From: Prevotella sp.
Lineage (GTDB): Bacteria; Bacteroidota; Bacteroidia; Bacteroidales; Bacteroidaceae
Direction of reading: 5' to 3'
DNA: 14,268 bases
NCBI GenBank assembly: GCA_021204735.1
Contig: JAJPYV010000324.1
Location: 1-14,268, forward strand
Positions 1 through 7,550 of this stretch are shown here, piece by piece. How positions within the stretch are numbered: the first letter of the stretch is position 1; every line of letters starts with the position of its first letter. Below the pieces are notes generated by a model, which saw only the letters and a program-made list of their open reading frames with translations, was not told the DNA's origin and made no database searches. The position numbers and the translations under genes are program-made.

Positions 1-1502
1 ACGAATATCGGGGCGTATGAACTCATTGATACCATGTCGCCATTGTTCTCCATTCCCATCATATAGACTGCTTCTCCAAGTGCTGCATTGAGATTGCCCA
101 ACGTTCCGAATGCATGTGTTACGGCATATTCTCCGCAATATACTTTTGGCTCACTGCGTGAATAGGCATCGTATTTCTCGAAATTGGCGGCGAACCACTC
201 TGGGGAACGGTAATAATGCTCGTCAACAAGTTCTGCTTTCTCGTCTGACAGCCATCGAGGGTCGTCTGTTCCCCATGCTGCCACATTGGCTATGATATGC
301 ATATCTGGATATTTGGCGAGTATGGCGTCACGGAATATCTTATAACGGTCGTAGTAATGGTCGGATGTCTGTGCTCCGTCATTCTGATTGTTCTCATTTC
401 CTATTTCTATATATTCAAGATTGAATGGCGCAGGATGCCCGTTCTTTGCTCGCATTGCTCCGTATGTGGTGGTTTCTGCTCCGTTGGCGTATTCCAATGC
501 GTTGAGACACTCGTCAACCCACATCTGCAACTCGTCAACTGGTGTCACGCCTCCGTGCCATATTCCTATATTGCAGACATAAAGCGGCTTTGCGCCTATA
601 TCTTCTGCGAGTTGTAGGTATTCGTGAAATCCGAGTCCGTCTGTTGTGCGGTAGCCCCAATTCTTGTTCTCATGCCCTGGCCGTTCTTCTATCGGTCCTA
701 TCGTGCGGTCCCAACGGAATGCGTTGTCGGGTGTCTCTCGTCCCTCAACAAAACAACCGCCGGGAAAGCGCATAAACCGTGGATGTAACTCCTGCAGCAT
801 TTCTGCCAAGTCAGCGCGCACTCCGTTCTCTCTCCCTTTGAATGTTGGTGGGAACAGTGATACCATGTCAAGACTGAAATCGGCATCGCCTTTTGCTGTT
901 ATTACAAGTAGGGCATCTTTATCGTTGGCTGATGAGGTGAACTCTGCTGTTATGTGCTGCCAGTCTTTGCTTTTGCTGTCAACATCCAACTGTACAGTGG
1001 CGTATGGCTCTGCATCGTTTTTGCCCTTCAACATCGCCTGAAAGTCTGTCCCTTTCTTCACTTTAAGCCAAAGTGAGAGTTTGTATTGTCTTCCTTTCAC
1101 TGCATTTATTCCCCAGAATCCGTTGTTTGAGACTCCTGCATCGGCATCTCCTACACCGCTTGTTACCACGTGAAGACATTGTTTCTGAACCTTGTTAAGC
1201 AGATTTTTCGTCTCTATTTCCATACTTACTTTGCCTTGGGCGGATGTATATGACTCCCACGATACTGCCTCTTGTGCATCATCCTCAAAAGAGCGGTTGC
1301 GCACAAGTTCGGCGTATATACCTCCGTCTGCCGCATGATTGATGTCCTCATAGAAAATTCCATAGAGCATCTGACTGATATCAACACTTGGAGAGGTGGT
1401 GTCAACAGTGATGTTCACTTGTGCTTTCGCTGTCAGTGGGAAACACAACAAAGCGACCATGCCAAGTCGCAATAAAAAGTCAATTTTTTTAGTTTTATTC
1501 AT
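1..1502 (-). CDS. Secreted GH51 alpha-L-arabinofuranosidase, N-terminal part (runs off window edge)
   Basis: Open for 500 codons from an ATG at 1502 to the left edge with no stop, so the C-terminus is missing. Residues 1-27 form a signal peptide (basic start, hydrophobic core, A-K-A before Q28), so the enzyme is exported. The mature start (ITVDTTSPSVDISQMLYGIFYEDINHA) is typical of GH51. Roughly residues 75-225 look like the carbohydrate-binding-like insert of plant and Bacteroidetes members. The catalytic domain begins near RFPGGCFVEG (R245). EIGNEN supplies the probable acid/base Glu370, and YCGEYA the probable nucleophile Glu458. The family releases terminal arabinose from arabinan, arabinoxylan or arabinogalactan side chains. 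The gene is divergent from the aminotransferase gene and has its own promoter near 1572-1579. The family assignment is firm; the exact polysaccharide cannot be read from the sequence. Confidence 0.93.
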   Translation of the reverse strand, partial: MNKTKKIDFLLRLGMVALLCFPLTAKAQVNITVDTTSPSVDISQMLYGIFYEDINHAADGGIYAELVRNRSFEDDAQEAVSWESYTSAQGKVSMEIETKNLLNKVQKQCLHVVTSGVGDADAGVSNNGFWGINAVKGRQYKLSLWLKVKKGTDFQAMLKGKNDAEPYATVQLDVDSKSKDWQHITAEFTSSANDKDALLVITAKGDADFSLDMVSLFPPTFKGRENGVRADLAEMLQELHPRFMRFPGGCFVEGRETPDNAFRWDRTIGPIEERPGHENKNWGYRTTDGLGFHEYLQLAEDIGAKPLYVCNIGIWHGGVTPVDELQMWVDECLNALEYANGAETTTYGAMRAKNGHPAPFNLEYIEIGNENNQNDGAQTSDHYYDRYKIFRDAILAKYPDMHIIANVAAWGTDDPRWLSDEKAELVDEHYYRSPEWFAANFEKYDAYSRSEPKVYCGEYAVTHAFGTLGNLNAALGEAVYMMGMENNGDMVSMSSYAPIF

Positions 1503-1571
1503 GGTAGTATCTTTTATTATTATAATTCATAAACAATAAGATTGCAATAATGGGAATCTTACTCTCTTTTG

Positions 1572-1579
1572 CAAAGATA
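1572..1579 (-). promoter_or_regulatory. Bacteroidetes -7 promoter box for the arabinofuranosidase gene
   Basis: On the minus strand this reads TATCTTTG, a full match to the Bacteroidetes -7 consensus TAnnTTTG. It would start transcription near 1565, giving a leader of about 60 nt. No good TTTG -33 element lies 19-21 bp upstream, so the promoter may be weak or activator-dependent, which would suit a polysaccharide-utilisation gene. The leader in front of the ATG is A/T-rich without a Shine-Dalgarno sequence. Confidence 0.5.
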
Positions 1580-1837
1580 CATACTTTTGCACACGACAGT
1601 TGCCTCCCACACGAAATAGTAATGTCTATTTAATAAATATTAAGAAATCGAAGATTACCTCACTACACTCCTTGACAGCGTTTCTCCCTCACAATCCCCT
1701 CTAAATTAATTACATCGTTTTATATTATCTTTTCAAATTCCCTACCCTACACCTTATTATATATAATGCACTTTATTTCATATACGCTTTCATATACACT
1801 CACATGTAAATATAATTATCCTCTACCATTAATTTTT

Positions 1838-1897
1838 CATTTTTCATTCTTCATTTTTCATTCTTCATTTTTCATTCTTAATTCTTAATTCTTCACT
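1838..1897. repeat. Simple tandem repeat, 14-bp unit CATTTTTCATTCTT
   Basis: Three exact copies of CATTTTTCATTCTT at 1838, 1852 and 1866 are followed by degenerate heptads of the AATTCTT type to about 1897. The 14-bp unit is itself two related heptads (CATTTTT and CATTCTT). Confidence 0.85.
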
Positions 1898-1949
1898 CTT
1901 CCCTCCCTTTCACCCCAAGCAACGTTACCCACAAACGCAAGCAAGAATG

Positions 1950-1991
1950 AACTTTTAACTTTTAACTTTTAACTTTTAACTTTTAACTTTT
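1950..1991. repeat. Heptanucleotide microsatellite (AACTTTT)6
   Basis: Six exact head-to-tail copies of AACTTTT. The array ends about 60 bp upstream of the -33 element of the aminotransferase promoter. Such arrays can change copy number by slippage. Whether this one affects expression cannot be told from the sequence. Confidence 0.9.
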
Positions 1992-2050
1992 CCCTCTCTA
2001 TTCCGCAAAACGGCATAAAATGTTAAAACAAGAACTTTCTGTACAAATTA

Positions 2051-2081
2051 TTTGTCATAACGAATATTTTATATAAATTTG
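2051..2081 (+). promoter_or_regulatory. Promoter of the aminotransferase gene (TTTG-N19-TAAATTTG)
   Basis: TTTG at 2051-2054 and TAAATTTG at 2074-2081 are separated by 19 bp, matching the Bacteroidetes -33/-7 consensus (TTTG, 19-21 bp, TAnnTTTG). Transcription should begin around 2087-2089. That leaves almost no leader for an ATG at 2093 and about 14 nt for the ATG at 2102, which helps to choose the start codon. Confidence 0.75.
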
Positions 2082-2101
2082 CAAGAGAATAAATGAAAAA
2101 T

Positions 2102-3295
2102 ATGACACAATTATCAGATCGTCTCAATAGGCTGGCTCCTTCCGCAACCCTTGCGATGTCACAGAAGAGCAGCGAAATGAAAGCAAGTGGTATCGATGTT
2201 ATTAACATGAGTGTCGGAGAACCTGATTTCCCTACTCCTGACCACATCAAGAAAGCTGCAAAAAAGGCTATTGACGATAACTTCTCCACTTACTCACCTG
2301 TTCCTGGCTATATGGACCTTCGTGAGGCCATCGTAGCAAAGTTGAAAAACGAGAATGGATTGGATTATAAGGTCAATGAAATACTTGTTTCCAATGGTGC
2401 AAAACAAAGTGTCTGCAACACTGTAATGGCTCTTGTAAATGACGGCGAGGAAGTGATTATACCTGCTCCTTATTGGGTTAGCTACCCGCAAATGGTAAAA
2501 CTCGCAGGCGGAAACCCTGTTATAGTAGAGGCTGGATTTGAACAGAACTTCAAGATGACTCCTGAACAGTTGGAGGCCGCAATAACGCCAAAAACAAAAA
2601 TGCTCATTCTCTGCTCTCCAAGCAACCCTACCGGCAGCGTATATTCCAAAGAGGAACTTGAAGGCTTGGCTAAGGTGATTCTCCGCCATGATGACTTGTA
2701 CATTTTGGCTGATGAGATATATGAACACATTAATTATATAGGAAAACACAGCAGTATCGCTCAAATAGCTGGAATGAAAGAAAGGGCGATAATTGTTAAT
2801 GGTGTTTCTAAGGCTTATGCCATGACTGGCTGGCGTATCGGCTATATTGCTGCCCCGGAATGGATAGTGAAAGGGTGCAACAAACTGCAGGGCCAGTACA
2901 CAAGCGGTCCGTGCTCAATCAGTCAAAAGGCTGCTGTTGAGGCTTACGTGGCTTCACAGGAATGTGTCGAGGAAATGCGCAAAGCTTTCGAACGTAGAAG
3001 AAATCTCATAGTGGAACTTGCGAAAGAAATTCCTGGCTTGGATGTCAACGTACCTGAAGGTGCGTTCTACCTGTTCCCAAGATGCAACAGCTTCTTCGGA
3101 AAAACTGATGGTACGCACACTATAAACAATTCCACCGACTTCGCAATGTATTTGCTTGAGGTGGGACATGTGGCTACTGTAGGTGGCGACGCATTCGGAG
3201 ACCCCGACTGCTTCCGCATGAGTTATGCCACAAGTGATGACAATATCCGTGAAGCAATGAAACGGATAAAAATCACTCTCGAACAACTAAAATAA
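2102..3295 (+). CDS. aspC: Aspartate aminotransferase, PLP-dependent class I
   Basis: A fold-type I aminotransferase of about 397 residues, the usual length for the family. It moves the amino group between aspartate and 2-oxoglutarate in the cytoplasm, linking amino-acid synthesis to the TCA intermediates. Visible signatures are NMSVGEPDFPTPDH near the N-terminus, CSPSNPTGSVYS, ADEIYEHINY with the Asp that contacts the pyridine nitrogen, the Schiff-base lysine K237 in NGVSKAYAMTGWRIGY, and the substrate carboxylate-binding arginine R372 in FRMSYATS. An in-frame ATG also exists at 2093. I prefer 2102 because MTQLSDRLNRL matches the start I remember for Bacteroidetes homologues and because the promoter leaves almost no leader for 2093. 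It is followed by about 225 bp before exbB, which has its own promoter, so it is probably monocistronic. No strong terminator is visible after it. Confidence 0.95.
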   Translation: MTQLSDRLNRLAPSATLAMSQKSSEMKASGIDVINMSVGEPDFPTPDHIKKAAKKAIDDNFSTYSPVPGYMDLREAIVAKLKNENGLDYKVNEILVSNGAKQSVCNTVMALVNDGEEVIIPAPYWVSYPQMVKLAGGNPVIVEAGFEQNFKMTPEQLEAAITPKTKMLILCSPSNPTGSVYSKEELEGLAKVILRHDDLYILADEIYEHINYIGKHSSIAQIAGMKERAIIVNGVSKAYAMTGWRIGYIAAPEWIVKGCNKLQGQYTSGPCSISQKAAVEAYVASQECVEEMRKAFERRRNLIVELAKEIPGLDVNVPEGAFYLFPRCNSFFGKTDGTHTINNSTDFAMYLLEVGHVATVGGDAFGDPDCFRMSYATSDDNIREAMKRIKITLEQLK

Positions 3296-3379
3296 GTCGA
3301 AAATCGTAAGAAAAAGACATAAAACATACCATTTTAGATAAAAACTGAAAAAACATTGTTAAAATTATTTTAATTAATG

Positions 3380-3408
3380 TTTGTATTCACGTTTAATTAT
3401 TATCTTTG
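3380..3408 (+). promoter_or_regulatory. Promoter of the exbB operon
   Basis: TATCTTTG at 3401-3408 is a full -7 box. TTTG at 3380-3383 lies 17 bp upstream, slightly closer than the usual 19-21 bp. The start site would be near 3415, leaving a leader of roughly 105 nt that is very A-rich just before the exbB ATG and lacks a Shine-Dalgarno sequence. Confidence 0.6.
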
Positions 3409-3521
3409 TGGTGTTTATTGTCGTATGACTATTTTTTAGTGATGTGTAAAACACAGATTAACGTTAAATCGAAAATACTTTATAACTTAAATTATTAATA
3501 ACTAAAAATTAAATTAAAATT

Positions 3522-4346
3522 ATGGCAACTACACAAAAAGCAGCAAGCCCAAAGAAGCAGGGCTTCGGTGGTATTAAAAATGCAATCTGGATTATGGTAA
3601 TATGCTTGATCATTGCATATTGTTTCTATTTCCTCGTTCTTGGTAATTCAGCCAACTTCGTAGGAGGTGACAAATCCGGTCATCCAGCTAACTTGATGGG
3701 TACAGTTTACAAAGGTGGTGTCGTAGTCGGTGTCATCCTTACTTTGCTCCTCACTGTCATCAGTCTCGCCGTTGAGCGCTATTTCGCTCTCCGTTCAGCT
3801 TTCGGTACTATGAGCCTTCCTAAGTTTACTCTCCAGGCTAAACAACTTATCAAAGACCAGAAATTTGATGAGGCTCAGAAACTTTGCGACAAAATGAGAG
3901 GCTCTGTTGCAAACGTTGTTTCTGCTTCTATCGCAATGTACAAGGAAATGGAAGGCAATACTTCTTTGAAGAAAGCTCAGAAGATTTCCAAAATACAGCA
4001 GGCTCACGAGGAAGCTACACAGCTCGAAATGCCTACTCTGCAGATGAACTTGCCTATCGTTGCTACTATCGTTACTCTTGGTACTCTTACCGCTTTGTTC
4101 GGAACTGTGTTGGGTATGATCAACTCCTTCCAGGCTTTGTCAAGTGGTGGTGGTGCTGACTCTATGGCACTCTCCGCAGGTATTTCTGAGGCCCTCGTAA
4201 ATACAGCATCCGGTATTTTGACATCATGGGTTGCCGTTGTAACTTATAACACATTCACAAATAAGATCGACAAGCTGACATACGCACTTGACGAGGTTGG
4301 TTATACTATAGCAGCTACCTACGACGCTAATCATACTGAAGAATAA
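3522..4346 (+). CDS. exbB: ExbB/TolQ/MotA-family proton channel subunit
   Basis: An inner-membrane protein of 274 residues that forms the pentameric channel of the ExbB-ExbD-TonB motor, using the proton gradient to energise TonB. Four hydrophobic segments are visible: about 20-41, 66-88, 176-203 and 220-243. The first is an extra N-terminal helix compared with the three of E. coli ExbB. The last two carry the family signatures LTALFGTVLGMINSFQAL and ISEALVNTASGILTSW. A charged cytoplasmic loop (about 90-175) lies between the second and third helices. It is the first gene of the operon; exbD starts 26 nt after its stop. It could in principle be annotated as MotA/TolQ, but the linked tonB gene argues for ExbB. 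Confidence 0.93.
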   Translation: MATTQKAASPKKQGFGGIKNAIWIMVICLIIAYCFYFLVLGNSANFVGGDKSGHPANLMGTVYKGGVVVGVILTLLLTVISLAVERYFALRSAFGTMSLPKFTLQAKQLIKDQKFDEAQKLCDKMRGSVANVVSASIAMYKEMEGNTSLKKAQKISKIQQAHEEATQLEMPTLQMNLPIVATIVTLGTLTALFGTVLGMINSFQALSSGGGADSMALSAGISEALVNTASGILTSWVAVVTYNTFTNKIDKLTYALDEVGYTIAATYDANHTEE

Positions 4347-4372
4347 TTGTTTTACCTCTTAAATTTGTAATA

Positions 4373-4987
4373 ATGGGTAAAATAAAAATTCAGAAAAAAG
4401 ACGTCTGGATCGACATGACACCTATGTCAGACGTTATGACCTTGCTCCTCTGTTTCTTCATGTTGACTTCAACATTCGTTAAGAACGAGGCTGTCAAAGT
4501 CCAAACGCCTGCATCAATTTCCGAAATCAAGGTTCCGGAAACTAATGTCCTCACAGTCATCATCGATGACCAGGGCAAGGTGTTCTTAGGTTGGGACAGT
4601 CCAGACTACACACAAGCTGCTCTCGACGAGATGACCAGTCAGTGGGGCATCAGCCTGACGCCTAAACAGATTGAGAATGCTCGTAAGGCAACTAATATTG
4701 GTGTGTCTATGAATGATTTGAGCGAATTCCTTATGGTGGAATCCAACGTTCAGAATGTTTACCAGAAAGATAAAGGTGTTCCTACCGATAGTATCGATGG
4801 TGGCATGAGCGAATTCCAGCAGTGGGTAATGTTCACACGCGATAATAATGGTGCGGACATGAAGATTGCGCTCAAAGGAGACGAAAAGACATCATACAAG
4901 GTTATGAAGAAAGTGATGTCTGAACTTCAGGACATGAATGAGAACCGTTACTATCTGATCACTACTTTAAAGACTACGGGAGACTAA
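4373..4987 (+). CDS. exbD: ExbD/TolR-family biopolymer transporter (first paralogue)
   Basis: A 204-residue protein with a short cytoplasmic N-terminus, one membrane helix (about residues 16-37) and a periplasmic domain. The helix contains the DMTPMSDVMTLLLCFFML motif; Asp20 matches the single essential transmembrane aspartate of ExbD (D25 in E. coli), which takes part in proton flow. The periplasmic part is longer than in E. coli ExbD (about 140 residues in total) and includes an insert around residues 75-150 before the conserved end region (KIALKGDEKTSYKVMKKVMSELQ). The second exbD starts 3 nt after its stop, so the two are surely co-translated. Two unequal ExbD subunits are usual in Bacteroidetes operons of this kind. 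Confidence 0.92.
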   Translation: MGKIKIQKKDVWIDMTPMSDVMTLLLCFFMLTSTFVKNEAVKVQTPASISEIKVPETNVLTVIIDDQGKVFLGWDSPDYTQAALDEMTSQWGISLTPKQIENARKATNIGVSMNDLSEFLMVESNVQNVYQKDKGVPTDSIDGGMSEFQQWVMFTRDNNGADMKIALKGDEKTSYKVMKKVMSELQDMNENRYYLITTLKTTGD

Positions 4988-4990
4988 ATC

Positions 4991-5638
4991 ATGGCAAAAC
5001 AAAAAGCAAGCAAACAAAAGAAAAAGAGTACCCGCGTGGACTTTACGCCTATGGTGGATATGATGATGCTTCTTATCACGTTCTTCATGCTGTGTACCTC
5101 TTTGAGTAAACCGCAGACTATGCAGCTTACCATGCCGAGTAACGACCAGAATGTGCAAGATCAGGATAAGACTGCTACTAAGGCTTCTCAAACTATTACT
5201 ATCTACTGCGTTGGTAACGACAAGATTTACTATATCGAGGGTATTCCTAACTACGACGACCCTTCATGTCTCAAGGAAACTACATGGGGCAAGAATGGTA
5301 TTCGTAAAGTACTTATGGAACACAGAACAGAAGATGGTACTATTCCTGTTGCAAGGATAATGAAAGCTAAGTTGGAACTTGACGAGAAGAAAGAGCAAAA
5401 ACCGGATGCCTATCCAGATTCTATCTATAACAAAGAACTGGAAAAGATTAAGGGTGGTGAAATCAATGGTGAGAAGATCGCTACGATGACCATCATTATC
5501 AAGGCTACCGACACAGCTTCTTACAAGAACTTAGTCGACGCTCTGGATGAGATGCAGATTTGCAGTATCGGTAAGTATGTCATTGACCAAATTAACCCTG
5601 ATGACAAGGAATTGCTTGAAAAGAGGGGGATAAATTAA
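4991..5638 (+). CDS. exbD: ExbD/TolR-family biopolymer transporter (second paralogue)
   Basis: A 215-residue paralogue of the preceding gene, also with one membrane helix. A lysine-rich N-terminus (KQKASKQKKKSTR) is followed by VDFTPMVDMMMLLITFFML, in which Asp23 is the conserved motor aspartate. The periplasmic domain is again enlarged and ends in a segment like the ExbD C-terminus (MTIIIKATDTASYKNLVDALDEMQ). It most likely pairs with the first ExbD inside the ExbB pentamer, since an ExbD dimer occupies that pore in other bacteria; a heterodimer here is inference. tonB begins 30 nt downstream. Confidence 0.92.
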   Translation: MAKQKASKQKKKSTRVDFTPMVDMMMLLITFFMLCTSLSKPQTMQLTMPSNDQNVQDQDKTATKASQTITIYCVGNDKIYYIEGIPNYDDPSCLKETTWGKNGIRKVLMEHRTEDGTIPVARIMKAKLELDEKKEQKPDAYPDSIYNKELEKIKGGEINGEKIATMTIIIKATDTASYKNLVDALDEMQICSIGKYVIDQINPDDKELLEKRGIN

Positions 5639-5668
5639 TCAATGATTAACATTTAAAACTGAAAAGAA

Positions 5669-6496
5669 ATGGCAAAAATAGATTTAATATCAAATACCTG
5701 GGTCGACCTCGTGTTTGAAGGCAGAAATCAGTCTTACGGTGCTTACAAACTCCGTAAAGGTACTGGTAAGCGTAATATGATTGCTTTGATTTTCGTATTT
5801 GCTGTAATCGTTCTCATTTACTGTGCCGTAGCTATCAATAACGCTTACGAGGAAAGCAAGAGAAAGGCCGCTTACAATGAGGCAATGGAGCTTTCTAAAC
5901 TTATTGAGAAGAAAGAGGCTAAGGTTGAGAAGAAAGAAGCACCAAAGGTCGAGGTGATACAAGTTGAGAGAATCAAGAGCTCTATCAAGTTTACTGCTCC
6001 TGTCATCAAAAAAGATGAGGATGTAAAACCTGAAGAGGAAATGAAAAACCAGGACGACCTCCAGAAAACTAACACCACTATCGGTGCCTTCAACGTTGAA
6101 GGTAATGATGATGTCGGCGGTGAGATCCTCAAGGCAAAGGAAGAAATTGCTCAGCCGGAACCTCCTAAGGAGGAAGAAGCTAAGGTCTTCGATGTCGTTG
6201 AGGAAATGCCTTCCTTCCCAGGCGGTCAAGGGGCTTTGATGGAATTCCTCCAGAAAAATATCAAGTACCCGGTTGTCGCTGCTGAGAACGGAATTGAGGG
6301 CCGCGTTATCGTAAGATTCGTGGTCAGCAAGGATGGCTCAATCTCCAACGTAACCGTTGTACGTAGTGTTGACTCCGCTTTGGACAAGGAAGCTATCCGT
6401 GTGGTAGAAAGCATGCCTAAGTGGATACCTGGTAAACAGAATGGTGCATCAGTAAACGTAAACTTTACGCTTCCTGTAACATTCAAATTACAGTAA
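5669..6496 (+). CDS. tonB: Energy transducer TonB
   Basis: A 275-residue TonB that passes energy from ExbBD to outer-membrane TonB-dependent receptors, including SusC-like glycan importers. The N-terminal WVDLVFEGRNQSYGAYKLRK (residues 11-30) is characteristic of Bacteroidetes TonB. One membrane anchor lies at about 37-56. A charged, Lys/Glu-rich periplasmic linker (about 60-175) replaces the Pro-rich linker of E. coli. The C-terminal domain spans about 176-275, with FPGGQGALMEFLQKNIKYP, GRVIVRFVVSKDGSISNVTV and the typical ending NVNFTLPVTFKL. The next gene starts one nucleotide after its stop, so translation is probably coupled. Confidence 0.95.
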   Translation: MAKIDLISNTWVDLVFEGRNQSYGAYKLRKGTGKRNMIALIFVFAVIVLIYCAVAINNAYEESKRKAAYNEAMELSKLIEKKEAKVEKKEAPKVEVIQVERIKSSIKFTAPVIKKDEDVKPEEEMKNQDDLQKTNTTIGAFNVEGNDDVGGEILKAKEEIAQPEPPKEEEAKVFDVVEEMPSFPGGQGALMEFLQKNIKYPVVAAENGIEGRVIVRFVVSKDGSISNVTVVRSVDSALDKEAIRVVESMPKWIPGKQNGASVNVNFTLPVTFKLQ

Positions 6497-6497
6497 T

Positions 6498-7454
6498 ATG
6501 AAAAACTTTCTATTCTACACTTTCGTAGGATTGACACTGTTCGCAGGCGTGTCGGCTTGCTCCGACCAACCTAAGAACGAAAGGACAGATACTTTTTCGT
6601 CAGGAGCGATTACTTTCGCTTCTGACGAAAGTTTTAGTCCTATAATAGATGAGCAAATTAGCGTTTTCGAACATGACTATCCTAACGCGAAAGTTACTCC
6701 TATCTACACTAACGAACTTGATGGCGTGAATTTGCTCATGAAAGATAGCATTCGTCTCGTCATCACATCAAGGAAATTTACTGAGGATGAGTTGAAATTC
6801 CTGAGGGATAAAACTTATCGCCCTGTGTCAATTCCGTTTGCTTACGACGGATTGTCTCTTATTATAAACCGCGCCAACACTGACTCTTGCATTTCACTCA
6901 AAAACATAAAACGTGTGCTAAGGGGTGAGGCAACTAAATGGAGCGACATCGTTCCTGACTCCAAACGTGGTGACATCCTCGTGGTATTCGACAATAAACA
7001 GTCAAGCACTGTGCACTATTGTGTTGATTCTCTTCTTGACGGTAAACCAATCGACAGCCCTAACATCATGGCTGCAAAGACCAGCAAGGAGGTAATCGAC
7101 TATGTTGAGCAAACTCCTAATGCAATCGGCATTATCGGCTCCAACTGGCTCAACGACAACCGTGACACCACTAACACCACTTTTAAAAAGAATATTACTG
7201 TAATGTCGGTAAGCGTTTTCGACAATGCTAATGCTATGAACAGCTGGAAACCTTACCAGGCATACTTATATGACGGACGCTATCCGCTTGTAAGAACACT
7301 ATACGCATTGTTGAACGACCCTCGTAACGGTCTGCCGTGGGGTTTTGCTCATTTCCTTGAACAGCCCAAAGGCCAACTCATTATTTTTAAGTCTGGACTG
7401 CTTCCTGCAAATGCGCAAGTTTCTATAAGACCTGTAATAGTGGGGAGTGAATAA
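6498..7454 (+). CDS. PstS-like substrate-binding lipoprotein
   Basis: A 318-residue protein with a lipoprotein signal: a short basic start, a hydrophobic stretch and a lipobox V-S-A-C with Cys21 as the lipidated residue. The mature part resembles phosphate-type periplasmic binding proteins (PstS/PBP-like), e.g. GAITFASDESFSPIIDEQI near the start, PVSIPFAYDGLSLIINR in the middle, then LKNIKRVLRGEATKWSDI and NAIGIIGSNWLND. No phosphate transporter genes (pstC, pstA, pstB) are nearby. Its place directly behind tonB, one nucleotide apart, is a recurring Bacteroidetes arrangement. This suggests a job tied to the TonB machine or to envelope sensing rather than ordinary phosphate import; that is inference. 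I leave the symbol empty because the function is not shown. Confidence 0.85.
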   Translation: MKNFLFYTFVGLTLFAGVSACSDQPKNERTDTFSSGAITFASDESFSPIIDEQISVFEHDYPNAKVTPIYTNELDGVNLLMKDSIRLVITSRKFTEDELKFLRDKTYRPVSIPFAYDGLSLIINRANTDSCISLKNIKRVLRGEATKWSDIVPDSKRGDILVVFDNKQSSTVHYCVDSLLDGKPIDSPNIMAAKTSKEVIDYVEQTPNAIGIIGSNWLNDNRDTTNTTFKKNITVMSVSVFDNANAMNSWKPYQAYLYDGRYPLVRTLYALLNDPRNGLPWGFAHFLEQPKGQLIIFKSGLLPANAQVSIRPVIVGSE

Positions 7455-7550
7455 CTATCATCCTAAGTAATTTTTTTCTTTGGATGACAATAAATTTACA
7501 TTTAAGTTGTTTTTAGAATATAAAAAGTAGATAATTAAATTATTTCAGTT

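Larger units (their letters stand above)
1503..2050. other. AT-rich divergent intergenic region
   Basis: About 590 bp separate the arabinofuranosidase and aminotransferase starts. The stretch is AT- and pyrimidine-rich on the plus strand and has no credible gene on either strand. It holds the promoter box at 1572-1579, two simple repeats (1838-1897 and 1950-1991) and the promoter at 2051-2081. I see no tRNA or riboswitch-like fold. Confidence 0.7.

Noticed and set aside
110..1475. Plus-strand open frames across the left 1.5 kb
   Set aside because: They lie opposite the GH51 frame, which is open for 500 codons with a signal peptide and both catalytic glutamates.
2023..3286. Several minus-strand open frames across the aminotransferase gene
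   Set aside because: They are antisense shadows of a gene with full family motifs and have no recognisable domains.
7455..7500. Inverted repeat TCATCC/GGATGA as a terminator between the PstS-like and TPR genes
   Set aside because: The T-run is in the loop rather than after the stem, and the stem is short, so it is not a standard terminator.
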